A stretch of 64,000 nt of DNA from the NCBI RefSeq assembly GCF_003014595.1, contig NZ_PYGK01000003.1, positions 372,001 to 436,000 of the forward strand, in the 5' to 3' direction. The stretch is from Chitinophaga ginsengisoli (GTDB taxonomy: Bacteria; Bacteroidota; Bacteroidia; Chitinophagales; Chitinophagaceae). Below are positions 8,486 to 17,580 of this stretch, piece after piece. A model generated the notes under the pieces. That model was not told the DNA's origin, did not search any database, and saw only the letters and a program-made list of their open reading frames with translations. The first letter of the stretch is position 1. Each line of letters starts with the position of its first letter. Made by a program: the position numbers and the translations under genes.

Positions 8486-8527
8486 AAGACCCGCGTCAGT
8501 AGCATGTACAACGCGGGTCTTTTCTTT
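8486..8527 (+). terminator. Rho-independent terminator of the GH128 gene
   Basis: An 11-bp perfect stem (8486-8496 with 8511-8521), 14-nt loop and T-rich tail (TTTTCTTTT). It starts 20 nt after the stop codon. Confidence 0.85.
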
Positions 8528-8560
8528 TATAAACAAGGAAGCAGTGTTATGCTTCTCTTC

Positions 8561-9607
8561 CTAATAAAATTTCGGCAAAGGGTTTAATGCAAGATTACCC
8601 CGCTGATGCCAGTATGGATAAATGGTGGGCGCATCGCTTGCCGCATCCAGTTTCTTCACCTGTTCTACCGTCAGGTTCCATCCTACTGCCGCCAGGTTCT
8701 GTTTCAGTTGTTCTTCATTCCTTGCGCCGATAATGATGCTGGCAACTGTTGGTCTTTGCAGTAACCAGTTGATAGCTACCTGCGCTACTGATCTGCCTGT
8801 CTCTGCCGCCACTTCATCTAATGCATCCACCACCTTATACAAGAGTTCATCAGGCACTGCAAAGGAAGGTACCGGACTACCGCCCTGCGCTACACGGCTG
8901 TCTGTAGGGAAAGGCTGATTGCGGCGGTACTTACCTCCCAGCATACCTGACGCAAGCGGGCTCCATATCAGGGCCCCTACTTTCTGATCAACGCCCAGCG
9001 GCATTAATTCCCACTCATATTCCCTGTTTACAAGAGAATAATATACCTGGTGAGCAACGTATTTGTTCCATCCATATCTGTCAGCTACAGCCTGTGATTT
9101 CATCAGATGCCATCCCGAGAAATTGGAAGCAGCGATGTAACGTATCTTACCACTCTGTATCAGATCGTCCAGGCTGCGCATAACTTCTTCCACAGGTGTA
9201 TTCCCGTCAAATCCGTGCATGTGATAGATATCGATATAGTCTGTATTTAAGCGTTTCAGACTGGCCTCTACATTTTTGATCAGCTGAAAACGGGATGAGC
9301 CCTGATAGTTTGCTATCGAGGGTTGATTACTCATCGGGAAAGTGGATTTCGTGGAAATAAGCACCTTATCGCGCTTCCCACTGATCGCTTTTCCCAATAT
9401 CTCTTCTGAAAGTCCGTCAGAATAAATATCTGCGGTATCAAATAAATTAACGCCAGCGTCAAGGCAGATATCAACCAACCTTGTCGCCTCTTCCACCTGT
9501 GTACTTCCCCATGCCTTGAAAAACTCATTACTTCCACCGAAAGTGGCGGTGCCAAATGTTAATACCGGCACCTGCAATCCTGATCCTCCTAAAAATCTGT
9601 ATTCCAT
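8561..9607 (-). CDS. Aldo/keto reductase
   Basis: 348 residues, the size of the YajO/YghZ-like bacterial AKR group. The catalytic tetrad is present: Asp57 and Tyr62 (FDTADIYSDG), Lys87 (LISTK) and His in YHMHG near 131. It reduces aldehydes or ketones with NADPH in the cytoplasm; the substrate is unknown. The minus-strand gene is divergent from thioredoxin (9825), and the shared 217-bp spacer carries two identical 16-bp direct repeats, a likely regulator site. A second, unrelated AKR is at 52991. Confidence 0.92.
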   Translation of the reverse strand: MEYRFLGGSGLQVPVLTFGTATFGGSNEFFKAWGSTQVEEATRLVDICLDAGVNLFDTADIYSDGLSEEILGKAISGKRDKVLISTKSTFPMSNQPSIANYQGSSRFQLIKNVEASLKRLNTDYIDIYHMHGFDGNTPVEEVMRSLDDLIQSGKIRYIAASNFSGWHLMKSQAVADRYGWNKYVAHQVYYSLVNREYEWELMPLGVDQKVGALIWSPLASGMLGGKYRRNQPFPTDSRVAQGGSPVPSFAVPDELLYKVVDALDEVAAETGRSVAQVAINWLLQRPTVASIIIGARNEEQLKQNLAAVGWNLTVEQVKKLDAASDAPTIYPYWHQRGNLALNPLPKFY

Positions 9608-9671
9608 CTTGTTTACGTTAACTATTAAGAATTAGATAGCCGTACAAAGATCACATTTTCCTGATTCCACG

Positions 9672-9719
9672 ACTTGTACAAATCATATATAAATCTGTAA
9701 AATACTTGTACAAATCATA
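9672..9719. promoter_or_regulatory. Paired 16-bp direct repeats containing TTGTACAA
   Basis: ACTTGTACAAATCATA occurs exactly twice, at 9672-9687 and 9704-9719. The offset is 32 bp, close to three helical turns. Each copy contains the palindrome TTGTACAA. They lie upstream of the aldo/keto reductase and also of thioredoxin. This is probably an operator for a dimeric or AraC/HxlR-type regulator; the regulator is not identified. Confidence 0.6.
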
Positions 9720-9774
9720 GATGTCCATTGCTATCTTATAAAATAGCAGGGACTGCCACAAGTACAGGCGCAGG

Positions 9775-9782
9775 TACTTTTG
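9775..9782 (+). promoter_or_regulatory. -7 element of the thioredoxin promoter
   Basis: TACTTTTG fits TAnnTTTG exactly, about 43 nt upstream of the ATG at 9825. The -33 element is weak (CTG at a spacing of 19), so the promoter may need activation. Confidence 0.45.
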
Positions 9783-9824
9783 CATATTTTTTGTGTTACC
9801 TGGTACGTATTAACAGCATAACAT

Positions 9825-10121
9825 ATGGCAACGTTTTCAGAGCTTATAAATAGTGATAAACCGGTCCTGGTGGACTTCTTTGCAACCTGGTGCGGCCCCT
9901 GTAAGATGCAGGCGCCTATTCTGGATCAGCTGAAGCAGCGGGTAGGTGATTCCGCCACCATTATCAAAGTGGATGTAGATAAAAATCCGGCTGCGGCCAA
10001 TGCATACCAGGTACAGGGTGTACCTACACTGATCCTGTTTAAGCAGGGAAAAATAGTTTGGCGCCAATCTGGCGTAGTACCGGTGGCTAACCTGGAACAA
10101 ATTGTCAGGCAGAACGCCTGA
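9825..10121 (+). CDS. Thioredoxin
   Basis: 98 residues, a minimal thioredoxin fold. The active site WCGPC has Cys23 and Cys26. Asp17 in VDFFATW and the cis-Pro in GVPTL near 70 are conserved. It reduces protein disulfides in the cytoplasm using thioredoxin reductase. No signal peptide is seen. It is divergent from the aldo/keto reductase and convergent with the efflux operon, so it appears to be a single-gene unit. Confidence 0.95.
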   Translation: MATFSELINSDKPVLVDFFATWCGPCKMQAPILDQLKQRVGDSATIIKVDVDKNPAAANAYQVQGVPTLILFKQGKIVWRQSGVVPVANLEQIVRQNA

Positions 10122-10142
10122 CAACTGACCTGTTGATCTTAC

Positions 10143-11252
10143 TTATTTTACTTTCCAAAAGGCAGTACTACCGGGTTTCCGTTCATCAGTAGCCTTCATT
10201 AGCAAGGTGTCTCCCGGTTGTATGCCTGCAAATATCTCGATGCCCTTATCAGTAGTGATCCCCTGCCTGGTATCTACCCATTCGGCCTTCCCGTCTTTCA
10301 CCCTGATCACGAACTTCCTTTCCTGTGTGGTGGCTATTGCAGTGGCGGGTACGATCACCGAGGGCATATCCCGTTGTAACCCTATTTTCACATAGGCGAA
10401 AGCGCCGGCCTTCAGCTTTCCTTCACCATTCGGCACTTCAAACTCCCATAGCTCTGTACGGGTAGCAGGATCAATCGTCCCCGATTTACGGGTAAGCTTT
10501 GCCGCAAACCGTTCCAGCGGATAGGCATCGACCCTGAAATCTATATTCCCGGCGGTCCGGGCTGCTCCCGTATACATTTCAGGCACAGCAGCGCGTAAAC
10601 GCAACAGGTGAAGATCCTGTATGGTCAGCAGTGGTGCATTGGTGCCTGTGAAGGCACCGGCATTTACTTTCCTGGACGTAATAACTCCGTTAAAAGGAGC
10701 AGTGATGTAGAGGTAACCCGATACATCCCTGTATGCCTGTGATTGCTTCTCAGCTGCCACATAAGCACTGCTGTCGGCCATCATCTGGTTCCGGCTGCGT
10801 TCAAGATCAACAGGCGCTACTATACCAGGTGTTTTTGCCTGGGAAGCGCGGTACAGTCGCTCGTAATGATCTTTACTGGAAGTCCACTTTGACCTGGCTG
10901 ATAATACACTGGCTTCCGATTCTGCGAAACGGCTGTTCACCTCTGGCGCTTTAATGACTGCCAACACCTGTCCCTTCTTCACTTTATCGCCAAGGTCCAC
11001 TTTCATGTCTTGTACAAACCCTTCCACTTTTGCATATAGATCGGCATATTCATAGGGCAACAGCTCTGCCGGCAGCTCTACTGTTTTATGCAGGGTATCC
11101 TGCTGTACGATGAATGCCGCTACGGTATCTTTCACAGCACCGGCGTCGGTAGTGTCCGTATGTTCCGGACCACCACAGGCAGTCAGCAGGTAGGCAGCAC
11201 AAATAGCAAGCGCTGATGGCAGCCCGGCAACTTTATCTATCTTCTTTATCAT
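10143..11252 (-). CDS. RND efflux periplasmic adaptor (membrane fusion protein)
   Basis: 369 residues from the ATG at 11250-11252. The signal is lipoprotein-type with lipobox LLTACGG, lipidated Cys26. Next come the first beta-barrel/lipoyl half (VEGFVQDMKVDLGDKVKKGQ), an alpha-hairpin, and the second lipoyl half (ITAPFNGVITSRKVNAGAF), the HlyD/AcrA order. The adaptor links the RND pump to TolC. Its start overlaps the end of the pump gene by 20 bp, showing translational coupling. A longer in-frame start at 11291 is possible but would add residues before the signal. Confidence 0.92.
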   Translation of the reverse strand: MIKKIDKVAGLPSALAICAAYLLTACGGPEHTDTTDAGAVKDTVAAFIVQQDTLHKTVELPAELLPYEYADLYAKVEGFVQDMKVDLGDKVKKGQVLAVIKAPEVNSRFAESEASVLSARSKWTSSKDHYERLYRASQAKTPGIVAPVDLERSRNQMMADSSAYVAAEKQSQAYRDVSGYLYITAPFNGVITSRKVNAGAFTGTNAPLLTIQDLHLLRLRAAVPEMYTGAARTAGNIDFRVDAYPLERFAAKLTRKSGTIDPATRTELWEFEVPNGEGKLKAGAFAYVKIGLQRDMPSVIVPATAIATTQERKFVIRVKDGKAEWVDTRQGITTDKGIEIFAGIQPGDTLLMKATDERKPGSTAFWKVK

Positions 11253-14200
11253 AATAAATACTGTCTTTGTCATCCGGATCGAGAGATACAAACCTGTAAG
11301 GCCTTTTTCCTGTATATGACCGGTAAATATGTGGCAGGAAAAACAATACGCCTATGGCGGAAAATAACAAGCCTCCTATCACGGCAATGCCTAAAGGCGC
11401 CGTCTGATCGCCCCCTTCAGACAATCCCAGCGCCATCGGTATCATGCCTGCTATCATAGCAGCACTGGTCATCAGGATAGGGCGCAGCCTGTTCCCGGCG
11501 GCCAGCATATAAGCGTTACCATCGCCGGCACGCCTGTAGTATTCCGCATTGGTAATAAATAACACACTGTTGGCAATGGCTACTCCTGCGGCCATAATGA
11601 TGCCCATGTACGATTGTATATTCAGCGTATTACCTGTTATATACAGGAAGAGCAATGCCCCGGCAATCACCGCAGGAATAACTGACAAGGCAGCCAAGGC
11701 TACGCGGAAGGACTGGAAGTACACGGCCATCAGCATGAAAATAACCACCAGCGCTACCAGTAAACCAAACTGCAGGCTTGTCAACGTCTGCTGCAACAAT
11801 TCCGGCTGACCGCGTAACAGGATACGCGCACCGTTCTGTAATTTTCCCATCTCTGCTATGGCCTTATTCACACGTTTGAATACAGTTCCCTGGTCCTGCG
11901 ATTGTATGTTAGCCGTGATCGTTATATAACGCTGCTGATTCAGCCTGTCATACTCCCCTGCTACATTGGTGTATTTCCAGGAGGCCACTTCATTGAGATA
12001 ATGTGTTTTACCATCACTTCCTGCTACCGGAATGGCTTCCAGCTGTGCGGTGCTATTCATACGGAACTCCGGGTACTGCACCTGTACCTGGTAGGCTGTA
12101 CCCGTCGTTTTATCCAGCCAGTAACTGGGACTGGTAAAACGGCTGGAAGAGGTAGCCGTTACCAGCGATCTTGAGATCTGTTCTGTGCTGAGGCCCAACT
12201 GCCCTGCTTTTACCCGGTCTATATCTAATTTGATAGCTGGATATTCAAGCGGTGTGGTGATCTGCAGATCCCGTAATGCTGGTATGGCAGATAGTTTCTT
12301 CATGAGCTGCAGGGCGGTGGCCTTTCCTTCCGCCAGGTTCCTGTTGGCCACTGCTATCTCTACGGGATTGGTATTCCCCAGGTTTAACACCTGCTCTACA
12401 ATGTCGCCCGGTTCAAAGGAGATCGTGGCGGCAGGCATGTCTTTCTTCACAGCAGCACGTAATGATTCCATGAAAACCGGCATTGCTATGGCACCTTTTC
12501 TGAGTTTGATACGCAGCACCGATTCATGCGGTCCGCCTGTCCAGAGGTGGATATAGTTCACCGGGTAACTGGATGGCTGTGTGCCGACAAAAGCAGAAGT
12601 AAGTTCTACATTGCCTTTACCTGCGATACTGTCTGTCAGCGCCAGCAACTTTCTTGTAGCATCTTCCGTACGTTCAAAACGGGTCCCCACCGGCAGGCGC
12701 ATACGGATCTGCGCCTGTCCGCTGTCTGTACGGGGAAAAAGCGCTGTACCGGCGCCTTTGAACAACAATATGACAAGTAATAAAGAGACGCTTATAAACA
12801 ACACAGTGACCCAGCTTTTGTCAAATACCGGCTTCCTGCCATTGGTCACATACCAGGTCTTAAAGCGGTCAAAACGGCCAGCAGTGGTAGTGTTCAGATG
12901 TGTTTTCAGGAACCAGTTGGAGGCTACCGGTACAAAGGTCTGCGACAAAAAGAAAGAGGCGATCATAGCAAAAGCTACCGCCAATGACAAAGGCAGGAAC
13001 ATCGCTCCCGGCACTCCGTTCATAAATATGGCCGGCACAAACACCGCCAGTATGCTGAGCAGGATGAGCAATTTCGGACCGGCAATCTCTTTAGCGCCAT
13101 CAGCAATAGCTCTTGCCTTGCTTTTACCGGCTTCCATATGACGGTGGATGTTCTCTACTGTAACGGTGGCTTCATCCACGAGTATTCCCACTGACAATGC
13201 CAATCCTCCGAGGGTCATGATATTGATGGTCTGCCCTGTGAGGTAAAGCAAGGTAGCGGAAGTCAGCAAGGCAAGAGGAATGGTCATCACAACGATCAAT
13301 GCACTGCGCCTGTCTCCCAGGAACAATAACACCATCAGACCTGTCAGCAAGGCTCCTATCCCACCTTCAAACAACAGGCTTTTCAGTGAGTTGATCACAT
13401 AGCCTGACTGGTCAAAGGCATAGGTCACTTTAATATCCGAAGGAATGGCCGCCTGCATATCAGGTAATGCAGCTTTCACCCGCTGTACTACATCCCAGGT
13501 AGAAGCATCCGCGCGTTTGGTAACGGGAATATATACCGCCCGTTTACCATTTACCAGGGCATAGCTGGTCGTTACGTCGGAGCCCATACTTACCGTTGCA
13601 ATGTCTTTTACATATACCGCCGGACCAGCACCCAGTTGCAAAGGTGTATTCTGCAGGTCCTGAAGGCTTTCAATTACGCTGTTCTGCGGTGTGATATAAG
13701 TAGTATCTCCGATGCGGATATTTCCCGCAGGAGAGATCGTATTGGATTTAGCCAATGCCTGTACGACCTGGTCGGGAGCGAGGCCATAGCCTCTCACCTT
13801 ATCAGGATCTACGGTGATTAATACTGTCTTTTGATTTCCCCCGAACGGAGGTGGTGCAGAAACGCCCGGTAAGGTAGAGAACATCGGACGCACCTTGAAC
13901 AATGCCAGGTCGGCAATCTCTCCCAAAGAGCGGTTTTCAGAACTGAATACCAGCTGTCCTACAGGTACGCTTCCTGCATCAAAACGGGTAACGAATGGTG
14001 GTACTGTTCCGGGCGGCATAAATGCCCTGGACCTGTTCACATAACCCACTACCTCCGCCATGGCCTGGCTCATATCTGTGCCTTCGTTGAACTCCAGTTT
14101 GATGATAGCAGCGCCCTGGATGCTTTTTGAAGTGACGTATTTAACCCCGGTAATATACAGGAAATGATATTCGTAGTAAGAGGTAACGAACCCCTCCATC

Positions 14201-14373
14201 TGTTCAGGGGAAAGGCCGCCATAAGGCTGCGCCACATATACCACCGGCAATCCGAGGCGAGGGAAGATGTCTATTTTAGTGTTCCTGACAGACAGCAGGG
14301 AAAAGAAGACAATACCGATCACCGCCACGAGGATAGTGACAGGATGCCGTAGTGCCGAAATAATAAGCTTCAT
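11233..14373 (-). CDS. RND superfamily efflux pump inner-membrane subunit
   Basis: 1046 residues, full length for HAE-1/CusA-like pumps. It starts MKLIISALRHPVTILVAV with TM1, followed by the periplasmic porter domain, then TM2-6, a second periplasmic loop and TM7-12. The TM4 proton-relay region reads VGILVDEATVTVEN, with Asp-Glu where AcrB-type pumps have Asp-Asp, as in the Bacteroidota/CzcA-like branch. It exports drugs, metals or other toxic compounds powered by the proton gradient. It lies between tolC-like and adaptor genes in one operon. The substrate cannot be inferred. Confidence 0.94.
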   Translation of the reverse strand: MKLIISALRHPVTILVAVIGIVFFSLLSVRNTKIDIFPRLGLPVVYVAQPYGGLSPEQMEGFVTSYYEYHFLYITGVKYVTSKSIQGAAIIKLEFNEGTDMSQAMAEVVGYVNRSRAFMPPGTVPPFVTRFDAGSVPVGQLVFSSENRSLGEIADLALFKVRPMFSTLPGVSAPPPFGGNQKTVLITVDPDKVRGYGLAPDQVVQALAKSNTISPAGNIRIGDTTYITPQNSVIESLQDLQNTPLQLGAGPAVYVKDIATVSMGSDVTTSYALVNGKRAVYIPVTKRADASTWDVVQRVKAALPDMQAAIPSDIKVTYAFDQSGYVINSLKSLLFEGGIGALLTGLMVLLFLGDRRSALIVVMTIPLALLTSATLLYLTGQTINIMTLGGLALSVGILVDEATVTVENIHRHMEAGKSKARAIADGAKEIAGPKLLILLSILAVFVPAIFMNGVPGAMFLPLSLAVAFAMIASFFLSQTFVPVASNWFLKTHLNTTTAGRFDRFKTWYVTNGRKPVFDKSWVTVLFISVSLLLVILLFKGAGTALFPRTDSGQAQIRMRLPVGTRFERTEDATRKLLALTDSIAGKGNVELTSAFVGTQPSSYPVNYIHLWTGGPHESVLRIKLRKGAIAMPVFMESLRAAVKKDMPAATISFEPGDIVEQVLNLGNTNPVEIAVANRNLAEGKATALQLMKKLSAIPALRDLQITTPLEYPAIKLDIDRVKAGQLGLSTEQISRSLVTATSSSRFTSPSYWLDKTTGTAYQVQVQYPEFRMNSTAQLEAIPVAGSDGKTHYLNEVASWKYTNVAGEYDRLNQQRYITITANIQSQDQGTVFKRVNKAIAEMGKLQNGARILLRGQPELLQQTLTSLQFGLLVALVVIFMLMAVYFQSFRVALAALSVIPAVIAGALLFLYITGNTLNIQSYMGIIMAAGVAIANSVLFITNAEYYRRAGDGNAYMLAAGNRLRPILMTSAAMIAGMIPMALGLSEGGDQTAPLGIAVIGGLLFSAIGVLFFLPHIYRSYTGKRPYRFVSLDPDDKDSIYYDKEDR

Positions 14374-14380
14374 AATGTCT

Positions 14381-15778
14381 TTATTTTATGCTGCCGGTAA
14401 ATTCCTCCAGGTTGCCATTGGCGATGGATATTTCCAGCAATGCACGCCATGCCTGCAATAATGCGCCTGCTTCATTGGTCTCTGCCTTTAACAGGTCATA
14501 TTGCCCTTGTATCAATCTTGTAAAATCTATCAGCCCACTCTGATAACTAAGCGTCAGGCCATCATAAGCATACCTCGCGGCCTGCGACTGTACAGTACTC
14601 TGCCGGGCTATCAAAAGACTCTGCCGATAGTTGAACTGTGCGATGTCCTGTTGCTTCTGCAGGTTCAATGTCACCTGTTCCATTTCTGCTGTTGCTGCTT
14701 TCACCGTTGCCTGCTGTTGTTTCCTTTGCAGGTTCACCTGGGTAAACTGCAGGATAGGAAAGCTGACCTGAATACCGGCGCCATAATTTTTACGGGTGAG
14801 GCTCCAGCCATTTGCTTTATCAATCGTGCCATCCGCACCCACACCAGAACCTCTGGCATAGGCATTGGCCCATATATCAAGCCGTGGACGCCATAAGCGC
14901 TGTACTTCTTTTAAAGCCGCTTCACTGACTCCCTTCTTTGCCTCGTAATAACGGAACAAGGGGTGATCCGTTATTTTCACAGTATCCGTTTTTACAAGCG
15001 GCAACGGTGTTGCCAGCAGTGTATCTGACAACCTGATATTGTCGGGAGAACCGGGGATGGCGGCAATACGGGACAACTCCGTCAGTTCCCTGTAATACTG
15101 TCCTTGTGCGTTCAGCAGTTCAGTTTCAGCCTGTGCAAGCGCTGCCTGAAACTGAGTGGTATCAATACCGGGGCGTAATCCCTCCGCAGCGTATACCAGT
15201 GACTGTTCCAGGCCGACACGGGTACGCGTGATATTGGCTTTATAGCTCTCTATCAACTGTTGCAGGTACACGGCATTCAGGTAAGTAGCAATAGCCATGT
15301 ACTGCTGACGGAACAGGGCGTCATTATAAAAGCTGTTCGCCAGTTGATATTCCGCAGCAGCCTTTTCTACTGCTGCCTGCCGCTGGCCGAATGTCAGCGG
15401 GTTCCATTTTACCATCGCACCTAAGGCTGTTCCCGGAACGGGATCGTAGACATTGCCGGAAGAAGGAGGACCACTGATCGGCAATATCAATCCGGGGTAA
15501 CTCATACCGGTAATGTTATTGTAGGTAGCATAGCCTGCCTGATAACCGGCAGTTACTTCGGGCATCATCGTATTCTTAGCGATCTTCACATTCACACCGG
15601 CTGCATTGGCCTGTTCCTTATAGCCCGCCAGTTGTGGTTGCTGCGACTGTACAAGGGATAAAACATCCTTCACAGAAATAACCTGCTGTTGCCCCCTGGC
15701 ATGCCGGAACCCGGTTACAGCCAACAGGCTGACAGTTAACATGATGAACCGGGAATAAGAACAAAGGAAACTTTTCAT
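14381..15778 (-). CDS. TolC-family outer-membrane efflux channel
   Basis: 465 residues with an N-terminal signal peptide (ending near ARG-QQQ). Two repeated long helical hairpin sections with Gln/Ala-rich heptads (for example EKAAAEYQLANSFYNDALF and QQQATVKAATAEMEQ) are typical of TolC/OEP proteins. It forms the trimeric outer-membrane exit duct for the downstream RND pump. Only 7 bp separate its stop codon from the pump start, so the three genes form one operon. Confidence 0.92.
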   Translation of the reverse strand: MKSFLCSYSRFIMLTVSLLAVTGFRHARGQQQVISVKDVLSLVQSQQPQLAGYKEQANAAGVNVKIAKNTMMPEVTAGYQAGYATYNNITGMSYPGLILPISGPPSSGNVYDPVPGTALGAMVKWNPLTFGQRQAAVEKAAAEYQLANSFYNDALFRQQYMAIATYLNAVYLQQLIESYKANITRTRVGLEQSLVYAAEGLRPGIDTTQFQAALAQAETELLNAQGQYYRELTELSRIAAIPGSPDNIRLSDTLLATPLPLVKTDTVKITDHPLFRYYEAKKGVSEAALKEVQRLWRPRLDIWANAYARGSGVGADGTIDKANGWSLTRKNYGAGIQVSFPILQFTQVNLQRKQQQATVKAATAEMEQVTLNLQKQQDIAQFNYRQSLLIARQSTVQSQAARYAYDGLTLSYQSGLIDFTRLIQGQYDLLKAETNEAGALLQAWRALLEISIANGNLEEFTGSIK

Positions 15779-15883
15779 TATAATCGCAATACGATTTACG
15801 CCGGGAGGGCAATCATTAACATCGCCTAAAATTAGAGAACGGCCATTCCGATGTATGGTATATTTTGACGATAGTTTGGTATC

Positions 15884-16705
15884 CTACATCGTTGAACGGA
15901 AGCTCTGAGGCGTAGATCCTGATAAGCGTTTGAAATACTTCACAAAATGAGAAGGATCGTTGAAATTCAATAGGAAAGAAATTTCAGATACCGTCTTATC
16001 TGTGTACAACAGTAAACGTCTGGCCTCTTTTATAATAAATCCGGCCAGTACCTCTGCAGCCCCCGTACCGGTGGCATTACGGCAGGCTATGTTCAGATGC
16101 TGAGTGGTGGTGTTCAGCAGTTCTGCGTAGTAATTTACGGTATTTCTTACAGGAATACCAGTACTTAATAATTCCAGGAATGACTGATAAAGGTCTCCTC
16201 TCCGGGAAGGTCTGAGCAATTCCAGTCCTGCGACCTCCTGTATTTTGATCAGCAGGATCTTCAACAGTCCCTCCATGATGCGGAACGTATGCTCCGTCTC
16301 TGATTGCCCTTCCTGTACCAGCAGTTCAAACAACTGGTTGATGGTGCTGGTATGCTCTACCCTTAAACAAGGGATATCTCCTATTTTTGCCAGTAACATT
16401 TCCAGCTGAGGATCAAGGCTTTTCTCTACAAATTCCTTCTTCAGGATCACCACATATCCTTTGGGAACGTCCTGCAGGTCCCAGTTATGCACCTGGTGCT
16501 CTTTAATAAAGAACAGTATAGGAGGGTTCACTTCATAACACACGTCGTCAATCCAGTGAGCACCGCTGCCCTGGCTGAGGTAAATGATCTCAAAATATTG
16601 CTTGTGCTTATGCGGTTCTGTTTTACGGATATCATTCCTGAAAACAGTAGCCTTTATGTGCTTTTCCTGACTGATCTTATTTTTTACCGGGATGTCCTGT
16701 TTCAC
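15884..16705 (-). CDS. AraC-family regulator of the efflux operon
   Basis: 273 residues. An N-terminal cupin (HKHKQYFEIIYLSQGSGAHW, near 31-50) precedes a C-terminal double helix-turn-helix (VSEISFLLNFNDPSHFVKYF, near 237-256), ending in STPQSFRS. It lies directly upstream of and codirectional with tolC-RND-adaptor, 105 bp from tolC, and is the likely local activator. The effector is unknown. Confidence 0.92.
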   Translation of the reverse strand: MKQDIPVKNKISQEKHIKATVFRNDIRKTEPHKHKQYFEIIYLSQGSGAHWIDDVCYEVNPPILFFIKEHQVHNWDLQDVPKGYVVILKKEFVEKSLDPQLEMLLAKIGDIPCLRVEHTSTINQLFELLVQEGQSETEHTFRIMEGLLKILLIKIQEVAGLELLRPSRRGDLYQSFLELLSTGIPVRNTVNYYAELLNTTTQHLNIACRNATGTGAAEVLAGFIIKEARRLLLYTDKTVSEISFLLNFNDPSHFVKYFKRLSGSTPQSFRSTM

Positions 16706-16941
16706 GCGGAGGGCCTTTTAATAAGAATTGCATTCGAGGTCATAGTTACAGAACAAATCTAAAGGAATTCTGGGAGCCGGGGGGATTCTGTTCCCCATCG
16801 AAGACATCGTTATTGACTACTTTTTACGTTACTACTTAGTCGGATTTTTATCCAATTGTCTAATTTATAGCTCCTATTTATTGTTAAATGTTTTGTCAAT
16901 AATCGGTTTTTTTCCGATTATTACATAATAATTTTACAAAA

Positions 16942-17580
16942 ATGGGCTTTGAAGATGATATTCAGGGATATGCCGGGGAGCCTCTCACGAGACAACTCAT
17001 GATGGGCCTATTAAAGAAATATAAACGGCCCAATGACAAAATAAATGAACTGGTAAAAAAGGGTGAGCTGATTACAATAAAAAAGGGGCTTTATATTCCT
17101 GGTCCGAAAATGAATATAGCTAAGCCCGAGCCTTTTCTGGTAGCCAATCACCTTTGGGGGCCAAGTTACATTTCCCTGGAAACCGCGCTTTCCTATTGGG
17201 GGTTAATTCCAGAGAGGGTATATGAGATTAGTTCTGTAACTATCAAAACGACTAAGACCTATAAGACTCCAATAGGTAGATTCAGCTATTTCCATATGTC
17301 CTTGCCTTATTATTCTTTTGGGATTCAGAGTGTATCTCTTACTCCAAAGCAGGTAGTACTTATAGCCTCACCCGAAAAAGCGTTATGTGATAAAATTGTA
17401 ATGACTTCTGGTGTTTTCCTCAGAAGTTCCAGACAGGTGCAGGAATTTTTAGTCGATGACTTGCGGATAGATGAAGAAATGCTAGGCAAATTTGACCTGA
17501 AAGAAATCAACTCCTGGATCGTGGATGCGCCCAAGAAAAGCAGTTTAGAAATGCTCGTAAAAACACTTAAGACATTATGA
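16942..17580 (+). CDS. AbiEi-type antitoxin (type IV toxin-antitoxin system)
   Basis: 212 residues with an N-terminal winged helix (LMMGLLKKYKRPNDKINELV, then LITIKKGLYIPG) and a C-terminal domain with SYISLETALSYWGLIPE and ASPEKALCDKI, the conserved pattern of AbiEi antitoxins. AbiEi represses its own operon and counteracts AbiEii. The stop codon overlaps the toxin start (ATGA, 17577-17580). The pair is visibly more A/T-rich than flanking genes, which suggests acquisition by transfer. In phage defence AbiE gives abortive infection. Confidence 0.9.
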   Translation: MGFEDDIQGYAGEPLTRQLMMGLLKKYKRPNDKINELVKKGELITIKKGLYIPGPKMNIAKPEPFLVANHLWGPSYISLETALSYWGLIPERVYEISSVTIKTTKTYKTPIGRFSYFHMSLPYYSFGIQSVSLTPKQVVLIASPEKALCDKIVMTSGVFLRSSRQVQEFLVDDLRIDEEMLGKFDLKEINSWIVDAPKKSSLEMLVKTLKTL

